Source: Hyphomicrobiales bacterium (lineage in GTDB: Bacteria; Pseudomonadota; Alphaproteobacteria; Rhizobiales; Rhizobiaceae). Taken from it: a stretch of DNA of 64,000 nt. Position 1 is the first letter of the stretch, and the number at the start of each line of letters is the position of its first letter. The stretch covers positions 248,001-312,000 of the forward strand of contig UBNV01000010.1 in assembly GCA_900466945.1 (NCBI GenBank). The letters run 5' to 3'. The notes under the pieces were generated by a model. It did no database searches. It was not told where the DNA came from and was given only the letters and a program-made list of their open reading frames with translations. Positions 34,904 through 43,738 of this stretch are shown in pieces. The translations under genes were made by a program, and so were the position numbers.

Positions 34904-36574
34904 TCAGGCCTGGAAGGTGATGTGGCCGTCGCAGATGGTGACGGCTGGGCGGACGGTGTCCATGATCTCTTCGGGTTCGACGGCTTCGATGTCTTTGGTG
35001 AGGATTACGACGTCGGCGAGGTAGCCGGGCTTCAGCATGCCCTTGCGGTCTTCCATGAACTCCACCCAGGCACCGATCGCGGTATAGGCTTCGAGCGCTT
35101 CCGTCAGCGAGAAGCGCTGGTCTTTCAGGCCGTCCTTCCAGGGCTTGCGGGTCACTGCATCCTGGATGCACTGGAAAGGCGAGACGGGGGAGACTGGCCA
35201 GTCGGAGGCGAAGACGACGGGGGCGCCGGCTTCCTTCATCGTGCGCCACGCATAGGCCTCGTTCCAGCGATCCTCGCCGATCTTCCAGGTCGTCGGCTCA
35301 GCCGGGAAGCAGGTGCCGCCGGGATAATGCACGGGCTGCATGGAGGCGATGATGCCAAGTTCGGCAAAGCGCGGGATATCGTCCGGATGGATGATCTCGA
35401 TATGCTCTATGCGGTGGCGGTTGTTCCGCTGGCCGTTCGCCTTGACCGCCGCCTCGTATCCATCCAGCGTCTGGCGGATCGCGGCACTGCCGATCGCGTG
35501 CACGGCGACCTGCAGGCCGAGCGCATCGGCCTTGGTGGCGATGGCATCAAAAGCTTCCGGCGTGAAGAGCGGCTCATAGGTATAGCCGGGACGATCACCG
35601 TAACCGTCGAGCATATAGGCCGTCTGGCTGTCGAGCACGCCGTCCATGAAGACCTTGACGAAATCGCCACGCAGCATGTCGGTGGCGAACTCCTTCTTCC
35701 AAGCCGCCGCCTTGTCGAGATCCTCCAGCGCCATGAAGTTCTTCATATGGTAGGGGATGCGGATACGGCAGGAGAGTTCGCCCGAAAGCTCCAGGTCGTG
35801 CATCAGGCGCAGCTGGTAGTGATTGCCGTCGAAGTTCTGGATCGAGGTGACGCCCCAGGAGGCGCAGTAATCGAGGCCGGATTTCAGGATGGCGCGGTCG
35901 AGGGCGAACTGCTCCGGCGTGACGTTCTCCGGATCCATGCCGGTGACCATGCCGAGTTCCTCTCGGCCGCCTGTCGAGGCGAGCGCCGAAACGGGACCAA
36001 AGGCATTGCCTTCGCGCAGCTCGCCATTGGCGAGGCCATCCGACCCCATAACGATCTCGTTGCCGATGCCGACATCCTTGCCCTGCAAAATGCCCGCCTT
36101 CTCCAGCGCTGCCGTGTTCGCCCAGGCGGTGTGATGGTCGGGTGCGAACATCATGAAGGGGCGATCGGGCAGGATCGCATCCAGGTGATGGCGGGTGCAG
36201 GGTTCGGTAACCGAGATGATCGAATAGTCGGCGGAAAAACCCATCAGAAGTGGCTCGTCCGGGTTCTTGGCCGCGTAGTCGAGGATGGCGGTCTTCAAGG
36301 GCTCGAAGCCCTGGATGCCATGCAGGTTCAGCTGGCGCAGCGATACCGAGCCAGGGAAGATGTGCATATGGGCTTCGTTGAAGCCCGGCATCACGGTGGC
36401 ACCCTTGGCGTCGATCAGCTTTGTGTTCGGATCGGCCAGAGCCTTCACCTCGGCTTCGCTGCCGACCGCAAGAATGCGGTTGCGGGCAAGGGCGACGGCT
36501 TCGGCGCGGGGGGAGGCGCTGTCCATGGTGAGGACGCGGCCATTGGTGATGATGATGTCTGCAGTCGTTGCCAT
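34904..36574 (-). CDS. YtcJ-type metal-dependent amidohydrolase, paralogue B
   Basis: A 556-residue protein with the same motifs as paralogue A: His 69 and His 71 in GFNEAHMHIFPG, HAIGSAAI, RIEHIEIIHPDD and FASDWPVSPVSP. I chose ATG 36574 because AAAGGAT lies at good spacing; an ATG at 36595 overlapping the upstream stop is possible, and longer frames are non-coding. The 15-base gap to paralogue A suggests co-translation. Differences cluster in the substrate-side loops, which suggests two related substrates. Confidence 0.87.
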   Translation of the reverse strand: MATTADIIITNGRVLTMDSASPRAEAVALARNRILAVGSEAEVKALADPNTKLIDAKGATVMPGFNEAHMHIFPGSVSLRQLNLHGIQGFEPLKTAILDYAAKNPDEPLLMGFSADYSIISVTEPCTRHHLDAILPDRPFMMFAPDHHTAWANTAALEKAGILQGKDVGIGNEIVMGSDGLANGELREGNAFGPVSALASTGGREELGMVTGMDPENVTPEQFALDRAILKSGLDYCASWGVTSIQNFDGNHYQLRLMHDLELSGELSCRIRIPYHMKNFMALEDLDKAAAWKKEFATDMLRGDFVKVFMDGVLDSQTAYMLDGYGDRPGYTYEPLFTPEAFDAIATKADALGLQVAVHAIGSAAIRQTLDGYEAAVKANGQRNNRHRIEHIEIIHPDDIPRFAELGIIASMQPVHYPGGTCFPAEPTTWKIGEDRWNEAYAWRTMKEAGAPVVFASDWPVSPVSPFQCIQDAVTRKPWKDGLKDQRFSLTEALEAYTAIGAWVEFMEDRKGMLKPGYLADVVILTKDIEAVEPEEIMDTVRPAVTICDGHITFQA

Positions 36575-36591
36575 GACGGGATCCTTTGGTG

Positions 36592-37803
36592 TCATGCGGT
36601 CCAGGCGCTGAGCGCGCGGAAGAAGGCGAAGTTGTCGTGTTTCAGCTCGTCGTCCAGCGGGTTCGGCTGGGAGGAGAGCTTGACGACGGTGGTCTCGGTC
36701 GATGGGTCGACATAGAGCCATTGGCCGTGGATGCCGATGGCGCAAAAGGCACCGTCCGCTTCACCCGACTGGTACCACTGACTGCGATACCGACCCTTGG
36801 GGAAGAAGTTGGATTTGCCATCCACCCAGGCCTGGTGGTCGCCTGCCGTCAGCATGTCGGTGAGCCAGGCTTCGGGGATGACGCGTTTGCCACCGATAGT
36901 GCCGCCGTTGCGCAGCATCTCGCCGACGCGGGCCAGGTCGCGAGCGGTGACCGAGATGCCGCCAGCGGCACGCGCCGTGCCCTCGGCATCCAAGGTGACG
37001 CTGGCATGGTTCTTCGCACCGAGCGGTTTCCATAGGCGCGTCGACAAGACATCGGCGTAGCGTTCGCCGGCTGCGCGCTCGATCAGGATGCCGAGCAGGT
37101 CGGAATTCGGTGAGGCATAGAAATGCGCGCCGCCATGCGGATGGGCGTCTTTCTTCAGCGTCAGAAGGAAGGCAAGAAGAGTTTCATCAGGCTGGAACGG
37201 ATCGGCCGGGTTCCAGAGCGTGGCGCGACGATAGCGGGCATAGGCGCCGTCGGTGTTCAGATAGGCTTCGTCGAAGGCGAGGCTGACGCGCATGTCGAGC
37301 ACGTCGCGGATGGTGCAGTCGCCATAGGCGGAGCCTGCCGCCTCGGGCAGGAGGCTGGTGACCGGGGCTTCCGGGTTGATCAGCCCTTCGGCTTCGAGGG
37401 ACGCGATGACGAGAGCTGTCAGAGACTTGCTGATCGAAAAGACGATGTGACGCTGGTCGATGCCCGCATGCCGTGCATAGTGCTCGGCGACGATCTTGCC
37501 TGCCTTCATCAGCACGAAGGCGTCGGTATGCGCATAGTCGAGATAGGCGCGGACATCAGGCTGCCCGGCAAGACCCTCAGGTAGTGATTGGCGCAAGAGG
37601 TTGGAGACCACGGGCGCACCTTCGGTCACCTCGGCTCTTGCTGCGATCACGGTGCTCGGCACCACTTCTTCGGCATGCCCGAAGCTGAACCGGCTGAAAG
37701 GGGCCGTGCGCCAATTGGCTAGCGTCACGGCTCGTCTCTCGAAACCATAGGTTTCGGCAAACTGCGTCGTCATCAGGGTATGCTCCACCTGCGGGAGGGC
37801 CAT
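36592..37803 (-). CDS. beta-lactamase-fold serine hydrolase (NylB-like amidase/esterase)
   Basis: A 403-residue class C beta-lactamase-fold hydrolase. The nucleophile motif is Ser 123 to Lys 126 (FSISKSLTALVI); FYASPNSDLLG takes the Tyr motif position and GIHGQWLYVDP the third motif. It resembles 6-aminohexanoate-dimer hydrolases and esterases, not true beta-lactamases, and has no signal peptide, so it acts in the cytoplasm. The ATG lies in a very strong hairpin (separate entry). It lies between the importer genes and the amidohydrolases. Confidence 0.85.
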   Translation of the reverse strand: MALPQVEHTLMTTQFAETYGFERRAVTLANWRTAPFSRFSFGHAEEVVPSTVIAARAEVTEGAPVVSNLLRQSLPEGLAGQPDVRAYLDYAHTDAFVLMKAGKIVAEHYARHAGIDQRHIVFSISKSLTALVIASLEAEGLINPEAPVTSLLPEAAGSAYGDCTIRDVLDMRVSLAFDEAYLNTDGAYARYRRATLWNPADPFQPDETLLAFLLTLKKDAHPHGGAHFYASPNSDLLGILIERAAGERYADVLSTRLWKPLGAKNHASVTLDAEGTARAAGGISVTARDLARVGEMLRNGGTIGGKRVIPEAWLTDMLTAGDHQAWVDGKSNFFPKGRYRSQWYQSGEADGAFCAIGIHGQWLYVDPSTETTVVKLSSQPNPLDDELKHDNFAFFRALSAWTA

Positions 37804-37813
37804 GGGCCCTCCC
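37793..37813 (-). promoter_or_regulatory. GC-only hairpin covering ribosome site and start codon
   Basis: Arms 37793-37801 and 37805-37813 pair perfectly over 9 bases with a 3-base loop. In the mRNA the 5' arm GGGAGGGCC is the ribosome site, and the A and U of the start codon are in the loop. No T-run follows, so it is not a simple terminator. Confidence 0.75.
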
Positions 37814-37843
37814 GTTTCGGTCATTTCGATTGTCGGATCGGGG

Positions 37844-38878
37844 TTACTTCTGAACTTCGGTCCAGATTCGGGTGTAGAGCTGCAGCACTTCCGGTTCGCA
37901 GCTCTTCAAGAATTCTCCAGCACTTTCGAACTCCGCCGGAATGACCAGTTCCGGTGCGTCTTTCATTTCCGGTACCATGAAGGCTTCCGAACCCGTGATG
38001 CCGTTTGCATACTTTGCAAAGTTGGAGATCATGGCGGCGTTTTCCGGGATCATGATGAAGTTCATGAACGCCTTGGCGTTGTCGACATTCTTGGCATCCT
38101 TCAGGATCGCGACGCTGTCCATGAACACCGGATAGCCTTCCTTAGGGTAGCCGAACTTGACTTCCGGGTTCTGCAGGCGCGAGCGCATGATGGCGCCGTT
38201 CCAGTAGTAGACGCCCGCATAATCGCCGGTCGGCAGCTTGTCGGTTACGCTGTAGTCCATAGCGAGCCACTTCGTCTTCGCTTCGACCAACTTGTCGCGC
38301 ACCTTCATCAGGACTTCCTTGTCCGTCGTGCACCAATCGCCACCGAAATACTTGATGGTGGCGTAGAGCACGTCGTTCATTTCCGGTGCCACATTGATCT
38401 TTCCGACCAGCTCTTCCGGTGGATCGAGGAAGATCGCGGACGTGTTCACGTCACCCTTGTAGAACTTTGTGTTGACGCCGATGCCGGTCAGACCCCACTG
38501 CCACGGAACGGAATAGCGGCGGCCCGGATCCCAATCGACATCGACCCAGCGCGGGTCGACGTTCTTGAAGTTCTCCATCTGATCGGGACGGGCTTCCAGC
38601 AGCAGATCTTCCCTGACCCAGATCGGGATGTAGTTGGCCGAGGGCACGACGATGTCGAAGCCATGACCGCCGGCGCGAACCTTGGCGAGTGCGGTGTCGT
38701 TCGAGTCATAGTCGGTCACGGTGACCTTGACGTCGAATTGCTCCTCAAACTTCTTGATCAGTTCGGGGCTGGTATAGTCGCCCCAGTTGTAGATGTTGAG
38801 CTCGCCAGCGGCCGAGGCCGCGCCTGCGAAACTCAGCACTGAGATGGCGGCAATCGCCGTGGTCGTCATCCATTTCAT
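37844..38878 (-). CDS. polyamine-type ABC transporter, periplasmic binding protein
   Basis: A 344-residue PotD/PotF-like protein with signal peptide (MKWMTTTAIAAISVLSFAGA, cleavage near ASAA). LNIYNWGDYTSPELIKKFEE is the family start, and FMDSVAILKDAKN keeps the Asp that binds the amine in PotD. WNGAIMRSR and PKEGYPVF line the pocket, with Phe where PotD has Trp, so the ligand may differ from spermidine or putrescine. The ATG at 38878 has GGAG at 7 bases; an ATG six bases earlier is too close. It is the fourth gene of the importer operon. Confidence 0.9.
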   Translation of the reverse strand: MKWMTTTAIAAISVLSFAGAASAAGELNIYNWGDYTSPELIKKFEEQFDVKVTVTDYDSNDTALAKVRAGGHGFDIVVPSANYIPIWVREDLLLEARPDQMENFKNVDPRWVDVDWDPGRRYSVPWQWGLTGIGVNTKFYKGDVNTSAIFLDPPEELVGKINVAPEMNDVLYATIKYFGGDWCTTDKEVLMKVRDKLVEAKTKWLAMDYSVTDKLPTGDYAGVYYWNGAIMRSRLQNPEVKFGYPKEGYPVFMDSVAILKDAKNVDNAKAFMNFIMIPENAAMISNFAKYANGITGSEAFMVPEMKDAPELVIPAEFESAGEFLKSCEPEVLQLYTRIWTEVQK

Positions 38879-38910
38879 TGTCATTCTCCGTTCCTCTCTT
38901 TTGGTTGTCG

Positions 38911-39720
38911 TTATGCTTGCGGCTTGCGCCGGTTGATGAAGAAGAAGATCACGATCAGCACTGTGGAGGCCGCGAGGAAGATCGTCGCGATGGCATTGAT
39001 CTCCGGTGTCGTCTCGCGTCGGATCTGGCCGAGCATGTAGGTCGGTAGCGTATCCTGCCCGCCGGATTTGACGAATTCGGTGATGACGACGTCATCCAGT
39101 GAAATCACGAAGGCGAGCATGAAGCCGGCGATGATGGCGGGGCGCAGCAGCGGCAGCGTCACGAAGCGGAAGGCTTGCCACGGGGTGGCGTAGAGGTCGG
39201 CGGCCGCCCGCTCGAGCGTCAGGTCCATGCTTTCCAGCCGTGCCCGGATCGGCAGGTAGGCGAAGGGAATGCAAAAGGCCGTGTGGGCCATGATCAGGTA
39301 GCCGAGGCCGGAATAGCCGGTCCAGACCTTGATGCGGGAGAAGACGATCAGGAGCGCTACGGCGGTGACGATTTCCGGGATCATCAGCGGCTGGTTGATG
39401 ACAGCATATTTGGCGGTCAGTCCGCGATAGGGTTCAGTGCGCGTGGTGGCGAGTGCCGCCATGGTGGCAGCGATCGTCGCCAACCCTGCGGCCCAGAGCG
39501 CGATGATGATCGAACGCATGGCGGCAGCCTGTACGGCGTTGTTGTCCAGGGCCGAGGCGAACCAGCGCAGCGAGAAACCGCCCCAAACCGACAGCGAGTC
39601 GCTCGCGTTGAAGGAATAGGCGACGAGTGTCGCGATCGGCAGGTAGAGTGAGAAGAAGGTGAAGAGCGCAATCGTGCCGAAGCCCGGTTGCGAACGGATG
39701 TCGAAGCGACGCTCAGCCAT
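38911..39720 (-). CDS. polyamine-type ABC transporter permease (PotC/PotI-like)
   Basis: A 269-residue inner-membrane permease with six helices and the EAA loop (ERAAADLYATPWQAFRFVTL, then PLLRPAIIAGFMLAF) that docks on the ATPase. The FSLRWFASALDN segment and the ISLDDVVITEF loop are typical of PotC/PotI. It overlaps the upstream permease gene by 8 bases, which couples their translation. Confidence 0.92.
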   Translation of the reverse strand: MAERRFDIRSQPGFGTIALFTFFSLYLPIATLVAYSFNASDSLSVWGGFSLRWFASALDNNAVQAAAMRSIIIALWAAGLATIAATMAALATTRTEPYRGLTAKYAVINQPLMIPEIVTAVALLIVFSRIKVWTGYSGLGYLIMAHTAFCIPFAYLPIRARLESMDLTLERAAADLYATPWQAFRFVTLPLLRPAIIAGFMLAFVISLDDVVITEFVKSGGQDTLPTYMLGQIRRETTPEINAIATIFLAASTVLIVIFFFINRRKPQA

Positions 39721-40636
39721 GACGCACCCCCGATTTCGCGGCGTTGCGGACGTAGAAGAGCAGGGCGATCATGACGAGGGCCATCAGGGTGATCGACATT
39801 GCCGCACCCAGCGGCCAGTTGCGGCCTGCGCCGAACTGCAGTTCGATCAGGTTGCCCAGCATCAGATTCTTGCCGCCTCCCAGCACGCGCGGGATGACAT
39901 AGGCCCCGAGCGAGGGAATGAAGACCAGAATGGAGCCGGCGATCAAGCCAGGCTTCACCAGCGGAATGACGATGCGCCAGAGCACCTGCAGGCGGTTGGC
40001 GTAAAGGTCGTAGCCGGCCTCGACAAGCCGAAAATCGAGCTTCTCGATCGAGGCATAAAGCGGCAGCACCATCAGCGGTAGGTAGACATATGTCATGCCA
40101 AGCAGGGTGGCCGTGTCGGTGTAGATAATCTGCAGGGGGGCATCGATCATGCCGAGCCAGCTTAGCAAATTGTTGAGAATGCCTTCGTTGCGGATGACCT
40201 GCTGCATGGCAAAGGTGCGGATCAGGAGGTTGGTCCAGAAGGGGATGGTGATCAGGAAGACCCAGACCTCTCGTGTGCGGGCCGGCCGGGTGGCAATGAA
40301 ATAGGCGGTCGGGAAGCCGAGGATCAGGGTGAATATCGTCGTGTAGAGCGAGAGCTTGATCGAGCGCCAGAAGATAGCGAGATGGGCGTCGGCGATCCCC
40401 AGCGTGTCGTCGAAGATGTCGCGCTGCATGAAGACCGACGTCCAGCCTTCTAGCGAGAACGTGCCAAACTTGACGTCTCCGTAGTCGCCCTTTTCCAGAA
40501 AGGAATAGAGCACCATCACCAGAAGCGGGCCGAGCGCTGCGACGAAGATGATCGCGAGGGCCGGGAGGCTCAGCAGCCAACGGTTCTTGACGTCGCGCGA
40601 TCTGGCATTTTCAGGGGCCGTTTTCATCGCGCTCAT
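39713..40636 (-). CDS. polyamine-type ABC transporter permease (PotB/PotH-like)
   Basis: A 307-residue permease with an N-terminal cytoplasmic stretch and six helices. The EAA loop VEAGYDLYANRLQVLWRIVI is followed by PLVKPGLIAGSILVFIPSLG, and the family loop NLMLGNLIELQFG is present. ATG 40636 follows GAGGGA, two bases after the ATPase stop; the frame reaching to 40711 is inside that gene. Confidence 0.92.
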   Translation of the reverse strand: MSAMKTAPENARSRDVKNRWLLSLPALAIIFVAALGPLLVMVLYSFLEKGDYGDVKFGTFSLEGWTSVFMQRDIFDDTLGIADAHLAIFWRSIKLSLYTTIFTLILGFPTAYFIATRPARTREVWVFLITIPFWTNLLIRTFAMQQVIRNEGILNNLLSWLGMIDAPLQIIYTDTATLLGMTYVYLPLMVLPLYASIEKLDFRLVEAGYDLYANRLQVLWRIVIPLVKPGLIAGSILVFIPSLGAYVIPRVLGGGKNLMLGNLIELQFGAGRNWPLGAAMSITLMALVMIALLFYVRNAAKSGVRHG

Positions 40637-40638
40637 GG

Positions 40639-41739
40639 TCAATCCCTCAGGATCTGCGCGACATCGTCGCTGACGAGGATGCCGACATTCTGGCCCTCCA
40701 CCCTGCCGCAACTGCCGCTTCGACTGTTCTGCTGGCGCACGGTGAAGAGCGATCCGCCTTCGAGGCGGACATTAATGTTCGTGTCCGTACCCAGGTAGAC
40801 CACGCTTTCGATGACACCTTTCAGCGTCGCCCCGGCCGTCGGCTCGACGATCTCGGCGTGCTCCGGCCTGATGACGATGGTCACCTTGCCGGAGGGCGTG
40901 GTGTTTTCGGGGAAGGTCGCCGGAATCTCGTGGCCGGAGCGCAGGCGGACGCTCGCCCGATCGCCCGCGACCGAGGCGACTTCGACCTCCAGGAAATTCG
41001 TCTCGCCGATGAAGTCGGCGACGAAGCGCTCGGCCGGGCGGTCGTAGATGTCCCAGGGCGAGCCGACCTGTCGCAGGCTGCCCGTCGACATGACCGCGAT
41101 GCGGTCCGACATGGTAAGTGCCTCTTCCTGGTCATGGGTAACAAAAATGAAGGTGATGCCGGTCTCGGCCTGCACACGCTTCAGCTCGATCTGCATTTCC
41201 TTGCGCAGCTTGTAATCGAGTGCCGACAGGGGCTCGTCGAGCAGCAGGACCTTCGGCTTGGGTGCCAGCGCGCGGGCGAGCGCAACACGCTGCTGCTGGC
41301 CGCCAGAGATCTGGCTCACCTGGCGATCGCGCATCGAGGTCATGTGCACGAGGTCGAGCATCTCGGCGACGCGGGCCTCCACTTCGGCCTTCGGTTTGCC
41401 GAGCATCTTCAGGCCGAAGCCGATGTTGTCGGCGACCGTCATGTGCGGGAAGAGCGCATAGGACTGGAAGACGGTGTTGACCGGCCGCTTGAAGGGCGGC
41501 AGCGGCGCGATGTCCTCACCGTGGAGGAGGATTTCACCGGTCGTCGGGAAATCAAAGCCGGCGATCAGGCGGAGCAGCGTGGTCTTGCCGCAGCCGGACG
41601 GACCGAGCAGCGTGAAGAACTCGTTTTCCCTGATGTCGAGGAAGATCCCGTCGAGTGCTTTGACCTTGTCGTGTCCGGTTCCGTAGATGCGGCTGACGCC
41701 GCGGATTTCGATGGCTGCCTTGTCAGATGCGGAACTCAA
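40639..41739 (-). CDS. polyamine-type ABC transporter ATP-binding protein (PotA/PotG-like)
   Basis: A 366-residue ATPase: Walker [12 protein letters not shown] near 46-56, Q-loop [12 protein letters not shown], signature [14 protein letters not shown], Walker [12 protein letters not shown] and the switch His in [10 protein letters not shown]. The C-terminal TOBE domain follows. The start is TTG 41739 with a GGGGG ribosome site. First gene of the leftward operon, so its promoter lies in the gap up to the amidase gene. Confidence 0.92.
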   Translation of the reverse strand: MSSASDKAAIEIRGVSRIYGTGHDKVKALDGIFLDIRENEFFTLLGPSGCGKTTLLRLIAGFDFPTTGEILLHGEDIAPLPPFKRPVNTVFQSYALFPHMTVADNIGFGLKMLGKPKAEVEARVAEMLDLVHMTSMRDRQVSQISGGQQQRVALARALAPKPKVLLLDEPLSALDYKLRKEMQIELKRVQAETGITFIFVTHDQEEALTMSDRIAVMSTGSLRQVGSPWDIYDRPAERFVADFIGETNFLEVEVASVAGDRASVRLRSGHEIPATFPENTTPSGKVTIVIRPEHAEIVEPTAGATLKGVIESVVYLGTDTNINVRLEGGSLFTVRQQNSRSGSCGRVEGQNVGILVSDDVAQILRD

Positions 41740-42173
41740 GCTGTGCCCCCTGGCGTTCGGGTTATGCGCAATAGGCTTCGTTCGACCCGGGGCCAGGCAA
41801 ATGCTGCCGTTCCAGGGTTGGCGCAGGTGGTATCACGCAAGTCACGTGCCAGCTCTTGGGCATGCTGATCTCTCCCTTTTGGCAAAGCTCGCAATGCCGC
41901 CCCACAGAGCGCAATTGCTGGCTTTCGCCTGATTTCGTCGACGTTCCCGTGTTTCGGCGATGCGGTTCGACGAGACCCACATCATCCTCTTTTGTGGCAT
42001 GTTGCCTCTAATTTGGTCGTTTGACCATTTTTATTTTGGACGGTTTCGAAGATTTCCAGATCCGCATGGCAGGCCTCCATGAAGCGCTCGGCCCGAAGCT
42101 TGACAGAGCTCAGGCGGGGGCTCCATCGTTGGAAACTGCCCGGCCCGAGCGGCCCATCCCTCAGGAGCCATGC
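41740..42173. other. divergent regulatory gap between importer and amidase genes
   Basis: 434 bases without a convincing gene; short frames here lack ribosome sites and family resemblance. It must hold both divergent promoters. An AT-rich island (about 41990-42050) contains the only clear dyad, listed separately. Confidence 0.6.
42013..42027. promoter_or_regulatory. candidate operator TTGGTC-GTT-TGACCA
   Basis: TGGTC (42014-42018) and GACCA (42023-42027) form an inverted repeat in the AT-rich part of the divergent gap. It is a candidate site for the TetR protein of the operon; the sequence would equally suit a GntR/FadR-type regulator. Confidence 0.4.
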
Positions 42174-43598
42174 GTGTCTGATCCGATCTCCCTGTCCCTC
42201 ACCAAACTCCTCGCCGCACTCGATACGGGGCAAGTCACGTGCGAAACGCTCATGGTGTCCTGCCTCGACAGGATCGAACGGCTCAATCCAAAGATCAATG
42301 CCCTTGTGAGCCTCAGACCGCGCGAAGTTCTCCGTGCCGAAGCGAGGGCCAGGGATGCGGAGCGAAAGCAGGGCTCTGTCCGTGGCGTGCTGCATGGCGT
42401 GCCTATCGCGATCAAGGATCTGAGTGAGGCCAAAGGCATCCTCTGCACCTATGGTTCGCCGCTCTTCCACGACTATGTGCCTGACTTCGACGATATCCAT
42501 GTGGAGCGCATCCGGGCGGCCGGCGCCATCATCATCGGCAAGACCAACACACCGGAATGGGGCTTCGGTTCGCATAGCTACAACCCGGTCTTCGGCGTGA
42601 CGCGCAATCCCTGGGATCTGGCACGTTCGGCCGGAGGATCGAGCGGCGGGGCAGGGGCGGCGCTCGCCGCGCGTCTCGTGCCGGTCGCTGACGGCAGCGA
42701 CATGATGGGCTCGCTGCGCAATCCGGCAGCCTTCAACAATGTGGTGGGGTTCCGGCCGAGCTTCGGGCGCATCCCGGCATTGCCCGGTCGCGATGCCTAT
42801 CTCAACCAGCTCGCGACGCTTGGACCAATGGGACGTTCCGTCGAGGATGTGGTGACACTTCTGAACGTCCAGTCCGGTTTTGATGCGCGTGATCCCAGCT
42901 CTTTCGAGAGCGTGCCGCTCAGCTTCGACCGGGACATTGCCAAGAAGGGCGGACGGATCGGCTGGCTCGGAGATTTCAGCGGGCATCTCCCTTTCGAGCC
43001 CGGTGTGCTCGACCTCAGCGAAAAGGCGCTCGGTGTCTTCCATCAACTGGGTTTCGTCATCGAGCCTGTACATGTCGATTTCGACATGGACCGGCTCTGG
43101 TGGGGCTGGACGACGCTGCGCAGCTTCTTCACGGCCGGCAGCATGCGGGACTATTACGAAGATCCCGGCCGACGAGGTTCGCTGAAGCCGGAGATTCTTT
43201 ACGAGGTCCGGTCGGGCCTGAGAATCACCGCTGCCGACGTTTACGAGGCGTCGGCCGTGCGGACGGCCTGGTATCAGGCTCTGATGAAGGTTTACGAGCG
43301 ATTCGACTTTCTCGTCGCGCCCGCCGCGCAGGTCTTTCCCTTCGATGCAGACATTCCCTGGCCGCGCGAGATCGCGGGAAGACACATGGACACCTATCAT
43401 CGCTGGATGGAGGTGGTGATCGGCCCGAGCATGGCGGGTCTACCGGTCGCTGCACTGCCGGCTGGCTTTTCGGCGCAGGGGCTGCCCAATGGTTTCCAGT
43501 TGATCGGACCTCCGAGATCCGATGCAGCGGTTCTCTCCGTGGCCGCGGCTTACGAGGCGGCAACCGACTGGCTCAGGCAAATGCCGCCGCTCTCTTGA
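42174..43598 (+). CDS. amidase-signature family hydrolase
   Basis: A 474-residue amidase with the complete Ser-Ser-Lys triad: Lys 81 (GVPIAIKDLSEAKG), cis-Ser 156 (SAGGSSGGAGAALAA) and nucleophile Ser 180 (DGSDMMGSLRNPAAF). I chose GTG 42174 because AGGAG lies 7 bases upstream and the family N-terminus (SDPISLSLTKLLAALDTG) starts here; the frame back to 42021 adds 51 odd residues. It diverges from the importer operon and is followed by a dipeptidase, suggesting joint breakdown of an imported amide. Confidence 0.87.
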   Translation: MSDPISLSLTKLLAALDTGQVTCETLMVSCLDRIERLNPKINALVSLRPREVLRAEARARDAERKQGSVRGVLHGVPIAIKDLSEAKGILCTYGSPLFHDYVPDFDDIHVERIRAAGAIIIGKTNTPEWGFGSHSYNPVFGVTRNPWDLARSAGGSSGGAGAALAARLVPVADGSDMMGSLRNPAAFNNVVGFRPSFGRIPALPGRDAYLNQLATLGPMGRSVEDVVTLLNVQSGFDARDPSSFESVPLSFDRDIAKKGGRIGWLGDFSGHLPFEPGVLDLSEKALGVFHQLGFVIEPVHVDFDMDRLWWGWTTLRSFFTAGSMRDYYEDPGRRGSLKPEILYEVRSGLRITAADVYEASAVRTAWYQALMKVYERFDFLVAPAAQVFPFDADIPWPREIAGRHMDTYHRWMEVVIGPSMAGLPVAALPAGFSAQGLPNGFQLIGPPRSDAAVLSVAAAYEAATDWLRQMPPLS

Positions 43599-43738
43599 AG
43601 TCTTCCACGATAAATCGCCGACCGGGTTGAAGCGTGACATGATTTCGTCCAACGATTCCGAAACAGTTTCGCATCGACGCCCCGCCATTTCGTCCCGTCT
43701 GGCCTTGCCGCCGGGATATCATCTCTGGATCTGCCTTC

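Noticed and set aside
34682..36715. 677-residue plus-strand frame over the amidohydrolase genes
   Set aside because: Spans the two real minus-strand genes and their junction; composition is typical of an antisense shadow.
36592..37803. Beta-lactamase resistance gene
   Set aside because: It has the fold and SxxK motif but no signal peptide and no KTG-type third motif; context is catabolic, so antibiotic resistance is not supported.
42021..42173. N-terminal extension of the amidase
   Set aside because: No ribosome site at 42021; it would translate across the candidate operator, and the residues are unlike the family, whereas GTG 42174 has AGGAG.
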